Shown in pieces: positions 32,259-40,405 of a stretch of DNA of 64,000 nucleotides; the first letter of the stretch is position 1; each line of letters begins with the position of its first letter. Origin of the DNA: DASUCS01 sp041166745 (GTDB lineage Bacteria > Actinomycetota > Acidimicrobiia > Acidimicrobiales > JACDCH01). The stretch lies in assembly GCA_041166745.1 (NCBI GenBank), contig JBEEGH010000033.1, positions 1 through 64,000 on the forward strand. Direction: 5' to 3'. A program made the position numbers and the translations under genes. The notes beneath the pieces are model-generated. The model was not told where the DNA came from and ran no database searches. It saw only the letters and a list, made by a program, of their open reading frames with translations.

Positions 32259-33461
32259 ATGGACCCGGCCGATCTGCCGAAGATCATCAGCGTCGACGAT
32301 CACGTGGTCGAGCCGCCGCACGTTTGGCAGGCGTGGTTGCCCGAACGGTTCCGCGAGCGCGGGCCGAAGGTCGAGCGCCGCGGTATCGGCACCATGCAAC
32401 ACATAGGCGGCGGCGCGTACGAGCAGACGTTCGACCCCGACGGTCCGGAAGCGGACTGTTGGGTGTTCGGCGACCTCGTGTACATCAACAAGCGCCACGT
32501 GGCGGCCGTCGGCTTCGATCGGGACGACATGACGATGTCGCCCATCACCTACGACGAGATGCGCCCCGGCTGCTACGACCCCAAGGCGCGCCTCGAAGAC
32601 ATGGACATGAACTGGGTCGACGCGTCGTTGTGCTTCCCCACGTTCCCCCGCTTCTGCGGCCAGACGTTCAGCGAGACCGACGACAAGGAACTCGGCCTCG
32701 CCTGCGTGAAGGCCTACAACGACTGGATGGTCGAGGAGTGGTGCGGTGACTCCGGCGGACGCCTCATCCCGCTGATCATCATCCCGCTGTGGGACGCCGA
32801 GCTGGCGGCCGCCGAGGTGAGGCGCAACGCGGAGCGCGGCGTCCACGCGGTGTGCTTCAGCGAGATCCCGAGCCATCTCGGTCTTCCGAGCATCCACACC
32901 GGCAAGTGGGATCCGTTCTTCGCTGCCTGCGCGGAAACGAACACCGTCGTGAACATGCACATCGGCTCGTCGTCGCGGATGCCGGCGACCTCCGGCGACG
33001 CGCCGATCGCGGTCGCGGCGACACTCAGCTTCAACAACGCCATGGCGTCGATGACCGACTTCTTGTTCAGCGGTGTGTTGATCCGCTTCCCCGAGCTGAC
33101 GCTGGCGTACAGCGAAGGTCAGATCGGGTGGATCCCGTATGTGCTCGAGCGGGCCGACACGGTCTGGCTCGAGCATCGGGCGTGGGGCGGAGTGAAAGAC
33201 ACGATTCCTGAGCCACCCTCCACGTACTACTACCGCCAGATCTACGGCTGCTTCTTTCGCGACCACCACGGCATCGACTCGCTCGACAAGGTCGGCGTCG
33301 ACAACATCACCTTCGAGACGGACTACCCGCACACCGATTCGACGTGGCCCGACACGCAGAAGGTCGCCACCGACCTGATGGACGGCCTCCCCGCCGACGC
33401 CGTGTACAAGATCATGCGAGGCAACGCCATCCGCATGCTTTCGTTGCCGCTTGCTACCTGA
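32259..33461 (+). CDS. Amidohydrolase-2/ACMSD-family hydrolase (class II operator gene)
   Basis: A 400-residue paralogue of the 3486 protein. Ligand motifs: KIISVDDHVVEPPHVW, NMHIGSSSRMPA and ITFETDYPHTDSTWP. WMVEEWCGDSGGRLIPLIIIPL and PSTYYYRQIYGCFFRD are conserved with the 54302 paralogue. It starts 16 bp from the operator and overlaps by 11 bp the AMP-ligase that follows, so both are probably made together. The reaction is unknown; a beta-keto acid decarboxylase or a lactone/ring hydrolase would fit the family. Confidence 0.85.
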   Translation: MDPADLPKIISVDDHVVEPPHVWQAWLPERFRERGPKVERRGIGTMQHIGGGAYEQTFDPDGPEADCWVFGDLVYINKRHVAAVGFDRDDMTMSPITYDEMRPGCYDPKARLEDMDMNWVDASLCFPTFPRFCGQTFSETDDKELGLACVKAYNDWMVEEWCGDSGGRLIPLIIIPLWDAELAAAEVRRNAERGVHAVCFSEIPSHLGLPSIHTGKWDPFFAACAETNTVVNMHIGSSSRMPATSGDAPIAVAATLSFNNAMASMTDFLFSGVLIRFPELTLAYSEGQIGWIPYVLERADTVWLEHRAWGGVKDTIPEPPSTYYYRQIYGCFFRDHHGIDSLDKVGVDNITFETDYPHTDSTWPDTQKVATDLMDGLPADAVYKIMRGNAIRMLSLPLAT

Positions 33462-34830
33462 GTCGATCGCGGGGGCAGCGCAGCGGTTCGGCTCGCGCGC
33501 CGCGCTGATTGCGGGCGACCGGCGCGTCACCTTCGACGAGCTGCACGACCTGTCGAATCAGGGAGCGGCATGGCTCGCCGGCAAGGGCGTGCGCGAGGGC
33601 ACCGTTGCCGCACTCACGATGCCCTCCAGCATCGACTACGTCGTCGCCTACCTCGCGCTCGCCAAGCTCGGAGCGATCACGGCGGGTGTGAACCCCCGTA
33701 TGAGCGCCGCCGAACGCGACCGGGTGTTGGAACGACTGCAGCCTGATCTGATACTCGACGAGCTGCTGCGCGCGACCGCCTCTGTCGAGCATGTCGCCCC
33801 TGATCCCGATCGCATCGTGACGGTCGTGTTCACCTCAGGTACGAGCGGGGAACCCAAGGGTGCCGTGTTCACCAACCGCCAACTCGAAGCGATCACTCGC
33901 ATCGATGCCGGCGGGCTCGACGCGTGGGGAACGGGAGGCCCGCTGCTCGGCGGTACGCAGTTCTGCCACATCGGCTTCATGACCAAGTTGCAGTGGTACT
34001 TGCGCCTCGGGTGCACCCTGCTCGTACAGCCGCGGTGGCGGGCCGACGTGGCACTGCGGCTGATTGCCGAGCATCGGATGCGCGGCATCGGCGGCGTCGC
34101 TGCCCAGATCGCACTGCTCTTGCGCGATCCCGACTTCGATTCGTATGACCTGTCGTGTGTGGAGACGATCGTCGTCGGCGGAGGGCCTTCACCACCTGAG
34201 CTCGTCCGAGAGGCGCGAGAGCGTTTCGGGGCTGCGTATTCGATCCGGTACTCCTCCACGGAGTCCGGCGGTGTGGGAACCGCGACCGCGTTCGACGCGC
34301 CCGACGAGGAGGCGCTGCACACCGTCGGTCGGCCGCGTCAAGGAGTCGAGGTGCGCATCGGCGGCGACGGCGAGGTGCTCGTGCGCTCCCCCGCCGCGAT
34401 GATCGCTTACTGGCGAGACCCGGAACGCACCGCGGCAACGATCGACGCCGACGGCTGGCTGCACACGAACGACCTCGGCGAGCTCGACGACAACGGTTGC
34501 CTCCGCATCGTCGGTCGTACGAACGACATGTACATCCGCGGCGGCTACAACGTGCATCCCCTCGAAATCGAAAGCGTGCTGATGGAGCATCCCGGGGTCG
34601 CGGCAGTCGCGGTTGCGCCGCGACCTGACGACGTCATGGGCGAGATCGGTGTTGCCGTGATCGTCCCCATCGACGCGACGGCCCCGCCGACGCTCGAGGA
34701 TCTGCGTTCATTCGCGTCGAGCCGGCTGGCCGCGTACAAACTCCCCGAGGCGATCCTCATCGTCGACGCACTTCCGATCACGAGCATGGAGAAGCTCGAC
34801 CGCACTGCGCTCGAACGACTGGTGAGCTGA
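33451..34830 (+). CDS. AMP-forming acyl-CoA ligase (FadD-like)
   Basis: A 459-residue adenylate-forming enzyme. P-loop TVVFTSGTSGEPKGAVFTN (about residue 125), motif A5 YSSTESGG, A7 WLHTNDLGELDDNG, A8 YIRGGYNVHPLEIE and the catalytic Lys segment PITSMEKLDRTAL are all present. It activates a carboxylic acid to its CoA thioester. TTG start overlaps the amidohydrolase end. A role like FadD3, which activates HIP, is plausible because it follows a class II operator gene; at 459 residues it is shorter than the ~500 usual for FadD3. Paralogue at 59152. Confidence 0.85.
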   Translation: MLPESIAGAAQRFGSRAALIAGDRRVTFDELHDLSNQGAAWLAGKGVREGTVAALTMPSSIDYVVAYLALAKLGAITAGVNPRMSAAERDRVLERLQPDLILDELLRATASVEHVAPDPDRIVTVVFTSGTSGEPKGAVFTNRQLEAITRIDAGGLDAWGTGGPLLGGTQFCHIGFMTKLQWYLRLGCTLLVQPRWRADVALRLIAEHRMRGIGGVAAQIALLLRDPDFDSYDLSCVETIVVGGGPSPPELVREARERFGAAYSIRYSSTESGGVGTATAFDAPDEEALHTVGRPRQGVEVRIGGDGEVLVRSPAAMIAYWRDPERTAATIDADGWLHTNDLGELDDNGCLRIVGRTNDMYIRGGYNVHPLEIESVLMEHPGVAAVAVAPRPDDVMGEIGVAVIVPIDATAPPTLEDLRSFASSRLAAYKLPEAILIVDALPITSMEKLDRTALERLVS

Positions 34831-34848
34831 AACCCTGCGTTGCCCGGG

Positions 34849-36162
34849 TCAGCGCATGTTGCCGGTGTGGCCGAGCGAGTACCGGCCGGGTTGTGGCCAG
34901 ACGGTCAGGCCGTGCGGTCCGCTGCCGACGGGGATTCGCGCGGCCAACTCACCCTTGACCGTGTCGAACACATAGACCTCGCTGTCGTACCGACCGGACA
35001 GCCACAGCTCCGTGCCCGCGGCGTTCAGGTTCCCCATGTCGGGGCTGCCGCCGTCGGGTACCGACCACGTTGCGATCACGCTGTCGGCCGCCGGATCGAG
35101 AACGGACACGCTCCCGGGGCCCCGGGGAGCACCGTTGATCTGATCGCTGCCCCGATTGGCGACGTACAACTTCGTGCCGTCGCGGCTCGGAGTGATGCCA
35201 TGCGCGCCGACACCGGTCGGCACGAACTTCGTGACCGTGAAACTGTCGCCGTCGACGACGAACACTCCGCCGGCCACCATGTCCGCGACGTAGAAATGAT
35301 GACCATCCGGACCAGCGCGGACGTCCTGAGGCATCGACGACGCGACGCTGCCGTCGGGCATGGCCATGGCCATCGGCATCGGCTGCCCGTCCACGGGGTT
35401 GGCGGAGAGATCCAACAGCCCGAGCACGGCCTTGTTCAGGATGTCGATCTTCGCGAGCTTCCCGGAGAACTCGCACGTCACGATCATGTAGGTGCCGTCG
35501 GCGCTGTAGTCGGCGTGGTTGATCCCCCCGCACTCGGGCACCGAAAGCGATGACGTGAGCTCCATCGTGTGCGGATCGCGGAAGTCGAGCCGCCGCTTCG
35601 CCTCGGCCACCACGATCGCCGACGCGCCATCGGGCGTGAAGTACAGGTTGTAAGGATCGTCGACGGCGATCGGCGCGCCGACGTCGCCCGTAGCGGGATC
35701 GATCGGGACCACCTCATTGCCCTGGTTGTCGAGCACCCACAACGTCGCGAGGTCGTACGACGGCACGATGTGCTGCGGCTCCTGGCCGGTGTCGAACGTC
35801 GAGATCACCGTGCGCGTGGCCGGGTCGATGACGGACACGGTGTTCGATCGACCATTGGGCACGTACACGCGTGGCGGATCCGACTGATGCTGCGGCGTCA
35901 GGTGCTGTGGACCGATCTCGCTGTAGATGTTCGCAGGGTCGATGACGGGAGGCATGCCCGGATACCCGGCGGGACCGGGCTGGCTCGAAGACGCGGGCAC
36001 AGACGAAGAAGTGGGCGCGGCACTCGCCGTCGTGACCGCGCGGGACCGGGGGTTCGTGCTGTCGTTCGGCCACAGGGCGATCGCTACGACAACCACCAGC
36101 GCGGCAACTGCGCTGACGGTCACGTTGCGCCACCGACGAGCGAGCGCGGCTTTGTCCGCCAT
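34849..36162 (-). CDS. YncE-like beta-propeller protein, membrane-anchored
   Basis: A 437-residue protein with an N-terminal membrane segment (NVTVSAVAALVVVVAIALW, about residues 13-31), a Thr/Ser/Pro linker, then seven-bladed-propeller repeats of the YVTN type: VYVPNGRSNTVSVIDPATRTV, LYVANRGSDQINGAPRG, GSVSVLDPAADSV and LSGRYDSEVYVFDTVKG. It faces outside the membrane. The family binds unknown partners; some members process or carry lasso-like or quinone-linked cofactors. It follows the polysaccharide deacetylase-like gene by 4 bp and is likely in one operon with it. Confidence 0.85.
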   Translation of the reverse strand: MADKAALARRWRNVTVSAVAALVVVVAIALWPNDSTNPRSRAVTTASAAPTSSSVPASSSQPGPAGYPGMPPVIDPANIYSEIGPQHLTPQHQSDPPRVYVPNGRSNTVSVIDPATRTVISTFDTGQEPQHIVPSYDLATLWVLDNQGNEVVPIDPATGDVGAPIAVDDPYNLYFTPDGASAIVVAEAKRRLDFRDPHTMELTSSLSVPECGGINHADYSADGTYMIVTCEFSGKLAKIDILNKAVLGLLDLSANPVDGQPMPMAMAMPDGSVASSMPQDVRAGPDGHHFYVADMVAGGVFVVDGDSFTVTKFVPTGVGAHGITPSRDGTKLYVANRGSDQINGAPRGPGSVSVLDPAADSVIATWSVPDGGSPDMGNLNAAGTELWLSGRYDSEVYVFDTVKGELAARIPVGSGPHGLTVWPQPGRYSLGHTGNMR

Positions 36163-36166
36163 CGAC

Positions 36167-36961
36167 CTAAGAGGCCAGCAGCTGGTTGACGACCACGGGG
36201 CGCAAGCTACGCGCGTCGAGGGCAAAGAGGATCTCGGGCAGCGCGTCGATGGTGCCGGCGTGACCGAAGTGCAGGCTCACGATCGAGCCCGGCTGGAGCG
36301 CATCGATCGTGCGCTGCGCGATGACACTCGCTCCGGGATCCTGGTAGTCCGCGGGATCGACGTCGTAGCCGACAACGGTCGAGTAGCCGGCACTGCGCGC
36401 GACGTCGATGACGGTCGGGCCGGGGTCATCGATCCCGTTGGTGGTACCCGATGGCCGAAAGTAGTTGCCGCCGGTGCCGGCGAGCCGCAGCAGGATGTCG
36501 CGACAGCCGGTGACCTCGTTCGCCATCGCGGCGCGATCAAGCGACGCGAAGGCCGGATGGGTGTACGTGTGGTTGGCGAGCTCGTGGCCATCCTCGACGA
36601 AGCGGGTGATGAGGTCTCCGTTGGCGTCGAGCCAGTTCCCGACGATGAAGGCCGTCACCGCAACCTGTCGGGCCTTCAGCAGATCGAGCATTTGGATCGC
36701 CAAGCCGCGGTCTCCGCTCACATGGAACGTCAGCGCAACCTGCTGACGATTGCGCGGCCCCGTGCTGACGAACGTCGCGACCGGCGGCCTCTGCTGGTTC
36801 TGCGAGCTCTGGAGAGTCGTTGATGGGCTGGCCGTCGACGAAGTGGTCGTCGCCGCCGTCCGAGGCGTGCTGGGCGAGCAGGCTGCCGCTGCAGCCGCGG
36901 CCGCCGCTGCAGCCGCCGTCGCGATGAAGGTGCGCCGCGGCACCGAACCCGGCTCGTTCAC
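36167..36961 (-). CDS. Polysaccharide-deacetylase-fold lipoprotein, altered motif 1
   Basis: A 264-residue protein. The start PRRTFIATAAAA has a twin-Arg signal followed by an unbroken run of about 14 Ala up to a lipobox Cys (AAAC), then a Ser/Thr linker. The NodB domain is visible as VALTFHVSGDRGLAIQMLDLL, GHELANHTYTHPAFASLD and NYFRPSGTTNG. The usual TFDDG motif is replaced by TFHVSGD, so the catalytic Asp is not obvious; the metal His pair (HTYTH) is intact. It may be a surface-exposed binding or deacetylase protein. It precedes the beta-propeller gene. Confidence 0.8.
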   Translation of the reverse strand: MNEPGSVPRRTFIATAAAAAAAAAAAACSPSTPRTAATTTSSTASPSTTLQSSQNQQRPPVATFVSTGPRNRQQVALTFHVSGDRGLAIQMLDLLKARQVAVTAFIVGNWLDANGDLITRFVEDGHELANHTYTHPAFASLDRAAMANEVTGCRDILLRLAGTGGNYFRPSGTTNGIDDPGPTVIDVARSAGYSTVVGYDVDPADYQDPGASVIAQRTIDALQPGSIVSLHFGHAGTIDALPEILFALDARSLRPVVVNQLLAS

Positions 36962-37003
36962 GAGTGCATCGAAGCAGACTCAGGCGGGGTTTGCTGTCGC
37001 GGG

Positions 37004-37213
37004 TTACCGGCGGACTCGGGTTTCGCTCAGGGCAACGGAGTACGCGGCGACGAGGAGGGCGGTGACGGTTTCGAGGGGCGATCGGCTGCTCAGGATCAGC
37101 AATGCTCCGGCAACGAGCAGTGGCAGCGCAAGGCCTTCGGCCAGCAAGTCGGATCGCATGCGCAGCACCGCACCGATCAGCAACCCGACGATCGCTCCGG
37201 TGAGGATGATCAC
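37004..37213 (-). CDS. Small membrane protein, unknown
   Basis: A 69-residue protein read from GTG 37213 (AGGTG five bases upstream). Two membrane segments are evident: VIILTGAIVGLLIGAVLRM and ALPLLVAGALLILSS, with a short C-terminal helix VTALLVAAYSVAL. A longer form from a GTG at 37243 is possible. Divergent from the peroxiredoxin gene, 100 bp apart. Function not recognised. Confidence 0.55.
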   Translation of the reverse strand: MIILTGAIVGLLIGAVLRMRSDLLAEGLALPLLVAGALLILSSRSPLETVTALLVAAYSVALSETRVRR

Positions 37214-37313
37214 GATGCACCTATGCCCGCTGGGAGCGTGCACGAACCCCCGGAGGTGGGCGCTCGCCTGTCAGGCGTCGTCGCGATCCGTCGCGGATTT
37301 GTAGGGTGTGGTG

Positions 37314-37778
37314 ATGCTGCAACCGGAAACCACAGCGCCAGACTTCACGCTTCCGGACCAGAACGGCACCGATGTCGCACTCGCCGGCGAGCGCGGTCGT
37401 TGGGTCATCTTGTGGTGGTATCCAAAGGCCGCCACCCCCGGCTGAACGATTCAAGGCCAGGCCCTGCGTGACAGGTCCGAAGAATTCGCCTCTGCTGATT
37501 GCGTGGTGTTGGGAGCATCGTTCGACACGCCCGAGGAAAACCGGGCCTTCGCCGAGGATCAGCACTTCGGGTTCCGGCTGCTCTCCGATGTGGATCGGAC
37601 GGTCGGCGCGGCCTACGAGGTCGTGCGCGCCCCTGATGCGCAGTACTCGGACTTTCCCCTTCGCATCGCGTATCTCATCGACCCGGAAGGAGCCATCCGC
37701 CGGTCGTACGAAGTGAAGGACGTCGGTGGCTTCGCAGGAGAGGTGCTCGCGGATCTCGAGTCGTTGCAGACGAGCTGA
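37314..37778 (+). CDS. Peroxiredoxin (BCP/PrxQ type), predicted selenoprotein with in-frame TGA
   Basis: Reading straight through an internal TGA (37443-37445) gives 154 residues with all peroxiredoxin landmarks: TTAPDFTLPDQNGTDVAL, WVILWWYPKAATPG, then the TGA at codon 44, then TIQGQALRDRSEEF, VVLGASFDTPEENRAFAEDQHFGF and FPLRIAYLIDPEGAIRRSYEVKD. In BCP proteins the peroxidatic Cys sits exactly in TPGCT, and codon 44 is that position, so it is expected to be selenocysteine. The rest has no stop, frameshift or loss of motif. It would reduce peroxides in the cytoplasm; the second Cys at 63 may not be the resolving one. ATG 37314 is used. An alternative reading as pseudogene is less likely. Confidence 0.8.
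37460..37478 (+). promoter_or_regulatory. SECIS-like hairpin downstream of the TGA codon
   Basis: GGCCCTG (37460-37466) and CAGGTCC (37472-37478) form a 7-bp stem with one C.U mismatch and a CGTGA loop that holds GU. The loop begins 22 bases after the TGA, within the 16-37 base window typical of bacterial SECIS elements recognised by SelB. No experimental support; fold not calculated. Confidence 0.55.
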
Positions 37779-37849
37779 CGCCAGGAACCAACTCCGACCT
37801 GACGACTCCGACGTCGTGGACAGGCCTGGGCCCCGTATCGTTGCCGTTG

Positions 37850-38167
37850 ATGCAGCCGCCGCCCGATGACCCTGATGCCTGGTCGGACGAGCAGTGGATC
37901 GAATGGCTTCACGCCACCGAGGACGACGTCGAGGTCGACAAGCGGGCATTCGCTCCCCGACTGAGCTCACCGGGTGGTGTCGTTCTCGGCGCCGCGATGA
38001 TGGGGTTGCAGAAGGGCATGTACGGCGATGTGCAAAAGCCAGAGGTCGTCATCGAGGCCGAAGCGTCGGGACGCGACGACGGCATGAAGATCGACCTCGA
38101 TCCAGACGATCCGTCGGAGTCGACGGTGGTCGTCGAGGCGAATCCGGAGCCCGCTGGCGACACGTGA
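37850..38167 (+). CDS. Small acidic protein of unknown function
   Basis: A 105-residue protein from ATG 37850. It begins with an acidic Trp-rich stretch (PDAWSDEQWIEWLHATEDD), has a short hydrophobic Gly/Met patch (GGVVLGAAMMGLQKG, about residues 46-60) and an acidic C-terminus rich in Asp and Glu (IDLDPDDPSESTVVVEANPE). Not recognised. It lies 71 bp downstream of the peroxiredoxin. Confidence 0.6.
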   Translation: MQPPPDDPDAWSDEQWIEWLHATEDDVEVDKRAFAPRLSSPGGVVLGAAMMGLQKGMYGDVQKPEVVIEAEASGRDDGMKIDLDPDDPSESTVVVEANPEPAGDT

Positions 38168-38183
38168 TCCGCCGGAGTGCTTC

Positions 38184-38633
38184 CTAGACGAACAGGCCGA
38201 TCGCGTTGTCGATCGACCAACGCTGCCAGGCATGCGTGCCGAGGATCACGACTTCGATGAGGGCCATCATCAGGTTCTGTCCCTGCTCGGCCCAGTCGTC
38301 GATCATCATCACGAAATACAGGAGGTTCAGCAGCAGGCCACCGACCGCGGCGATCGGGGTGAGAAACCCGAACGCCAGGCCGAGCCCGATCGCGAGCTCG
38401 CTGAACACGACGACGTAGGCCATCTGCTTCGGGCGCGGCGCGACCACCTTGTTGAAGCCGGTGCGCACGAATGACCACTTGTGCTTGTCGGCCACCGACT
38501 TCGCCCACGCGATGCCCGTCCCGCGCTGGAACCAGGCCTTCTTGTCCTTGTGGCGCCAGCTCTCCAGCCACCACAGCCCGAGGCCGATGCGCAGAACGGC
38601 AAGCCACTCCAGCCCGTTGAGCCACGTGGTCAT
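38184..38633 (-). CDS. DoxX-like membrane protein
   Basis: A 149-residue protein with several hydrophobic helices (WLAVLRIGLGLWWLESW; VVVFSELAIGLGLAFGFLTPIAAVGGLLLNLLYFVMM; NLMMALIEVVILGTHAW). The RIG.G..WLESW and ELAIGLGL..G elements are typical of DoxX/TQO-type membrane proteins. ATG 38633 overlaps the EtfBA stop (ATGA), so it is the last gene of the P450-ACAD-EtfBA operon. It may feed electrons to quinone, but this is inference. Confidence 0.78.
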   Translation of the reverse strand: MTTWLNGLEWLAVLRIGLGLWWLESWRHKDKKAWFQRGTGIAWAKSVADKHKWSFVRTGFNKVVAPRPKQMAYVVVFSELAIGLGLAFGFLTPIAAVGGLLLNLLYFVMMIDDWAEQGQNLMMALIEVVILGTHAWQRWSIDNAIGLFV

Positions 38634-40345
38634 GAGCACAGCTCCGCAAGACGAGTGACCAACAACGGCACGGCGTCGTGCCAATCGGCGACGATGCCGA
38701 TGTCGGCGTGATCGAAGATCAAGGCATTCGGGTCGTTGTTCACGGCGAGGACCGTACCCGCGGCACGAATGCCGACGGAATGATTGAACTTCCCAGACAG
38801 GCCGATGCCGATGTAGAGCTGCGGAGCGATGCTGTGCCCGGTGATGCCCACTTGTCGCGCACGAGGCAGCCACGCGTTGTCGGTGACCTTCCGAGTTGCG
38901 GCGAGCTGGGCGTCGAGCACCGCCAGTAGCGGTTCGATCTCGGCGTAGTCGTCCGGCTTCACGCCAACGCCGACGCACACGACACGCTGCGCCGTCGCGA
39001 GCTCCTCGATGTCGTCGTCTCGTGTCGTGCTCAGTACCTCGACTCTGCCGCGAGGCTTCACGGCAAGGATCGTGCGCTCGACATCGGGTACTGCGACGGG
39101 CACCGACAGCACACCGGGGCGCACCGTCGCCATCTGTGTCGCCGAGCTGCAATAGATCGCGGCGACGAGACGGCCGCCAAACGCGGGCTTCCATGCCAGG
39201 AGCCGTGCCTCACCCGTCGTGGCGCTGCGGCTCACCTCGAGTGCGACTGCGTCACCAGTGAGCCCAGCCTCGAGACGGGCCGCGACACGACCACCGACCT
39301 CGCGTCCCCACGTCGTGCTCGGAAGCAGGATCGCCCATGGCCGCGCCGCCGTCGCCCATTCGGCGACCGCGCGAGCAACGTCCTCTTCCACGGGCGCACC
39401 GTCTGCAGACAGGGCAACGACGTGACCACCTATCTCCCCCGCCAGCGTCGCGGCCGCTTCCACCAACTCGGCCGTCACCTGCTCGCGTCCGGGCTCCACC
39501 GCCACCGCGACCGCAGGCCCGCCAGTGCTCCGAACGGGCGTCGCTTCCACTTCTGATCTGAGTACCGGAGTGGACAGCGCGTCACGTTCGACGAGCAACC
39601 GCACGGCCTCGGCGACTTGCTCCTCGACCACGCCCGACAGCACGTGATGGGCGCGCTCGATCTCGAGCACGCGCACCTCGCCGACATACGTGCCGCTGCC
39701 GTCCTCGCCCCACGGGCCGACACCGAGATCGGCCGCCGTCACCACTCGGATGCGGTCGGCGGACACCGCCGCGCGGCCCTCGGGATCGACCTTCGCGGGC
39801 TCGCACAATCGTTCCGCCGTCGACACGATGGCCGGCAACTGCACGATCCGTTCGCTCTGGCCGTCATCCTCCTCGCAAACGACTCGCAGCTGTCCCTCGC
39901 CGAGATCGAGTTGCCGCACCGCAGTGACGAACGGCAGATCCAGCAGCTCTGCGACCGCCGGACCGACTTGTCCGGTATCGGCGTCGACGGAGTTGCGTCC
40001 GACGAGCACGAGATCGAACGGACCCTCGCGCTCGAGCGCCGCCGCCAAGGCCCGCGCGGTTGCGAGCGTGTCGGAACCGGCGAACGCTATGTCGCTGATC
40101 AGCACCCCGTCGTCGGCGCCCCAAGCAATGGCCTCGCGCAATACGTCCTCTGCAGACGGCGGGCCAAGCGTGAAGACCGTCGAGGTGCCGCCGGTGGCCG
40201 CGGCAAGCTCGGCGCCCTTGCTCACAGCGCGACGGCAATACGGATTGAGCTCGAGCTCGAGTCCCTCCCGCACCAACCGGCCACCGGGGCCGAGCTCCAT
40301 CGCTTCGAACTTCGGTACCTGCTTGACCAGGACCGCAACCCTCAA
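38630..40345 (-). CDS. Fused electron transfer flavoprotein (EtfB-EtfA)
   Basis: A single 571-residue protein joining both ETF subunits. Residues ~1-245 are EtfB: RVAVLVKQVPKFEAMELG, AIAWGADDGVLISD, DLVLVGRNSVDADTGQVGP. The remainder is EtfA: GHVVALSADGAPVEEDVARAVAEW, AVKPRGRVEVL, and the FAD domain with VTDNAWLPRARQVGITGHSIAPQLYIGIGLSGKFNH and VNNDPNALIFDHADIGIVADW. TTG 40345 (AGGGAACA upstream) is chosen because ETF-beta proteins start with [MK].(I/V)AVLVKQV. It accepts electrons from the acyl-CoA dehydrogenase encoded immediately upstream (60 bp) and passes them to the respiratory chain. Fusion is unusual. Confidence 0.9.
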   Translation of the reverse strand: MRVAVLVKQVPKFEAMELGPGGRLVREGLELELNPYCRRAVSKGAELAAATGGTSTVFTLGPPSAEDVLREAIAWGADDGVLISDIAFAGSDTLATARALAAALEREGPFDLVLVGRNSVDADTGQVGPAVAELLDLPFVTAVRQLDLGEGQLRVVCEEDDGQSERIVQLPAIVSTAERLCEPAKVDPEGRAAVSADRIRVVTAADLGVGPWGEDGSGTYVGEVRVLEIERAHHVLSGVVEEQVAEAVRLLVERDALSTPVLRSEVEATPVRSTGGPAVAVAVEPGREQVTAELVEAAATLAGEIGGHVVALSADGAPVEEDVARAVAEWATAARPWAILLPSTTWGREVGGRVAARLEAGLTGDAVALEVSRSATTGEARLLAWKPAFGGRLVAAIYCSSATQMATVRPGVLSVPVAVPDVERTILAVKPRGRVEVLSTTRDDDIEELATAQRVVCVGVGVKPDDYAEIEPLLAVLDAQLAATRKVTDNAWLPRARQVGITGHSIAPQLYIGIGLSGKFNHSVGIRAAGTVLAVNNDPNALIFDHADIGIVADWHDAVPLLVTRLAELCS

Positions 40346-40357
40346 TGTTCCCTGTGG

Positions 40358-40405
40358 GCTGCGCCCCCGCGCCCCATCGTCGTCCGGCTCGCCGCGCTCG
40401 CTCAC
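40358..40405. repeat. GC-rich dispersed repeat, copy 2
   Basis: A second copy of the GGCTGCGCCCCCG..CCCCAT element seen at 22952, followed by GTCCGGCTC...GCTCGCTC. It lies between the acyl-CoA dehydrogenase stop and the EtfBA start, which argues for the later EtfBA start at 40345. Confidence 0.5.

Noticed and set aside
37314..37445. Peroxiredoxin read as a truncated 43-residue peptide or pseudogene
   Set aside because: The stop falls exactly on the catalytic Cys position and the rest of the frame is intact for 110 codons, which a random nonsense mutation would not favour.
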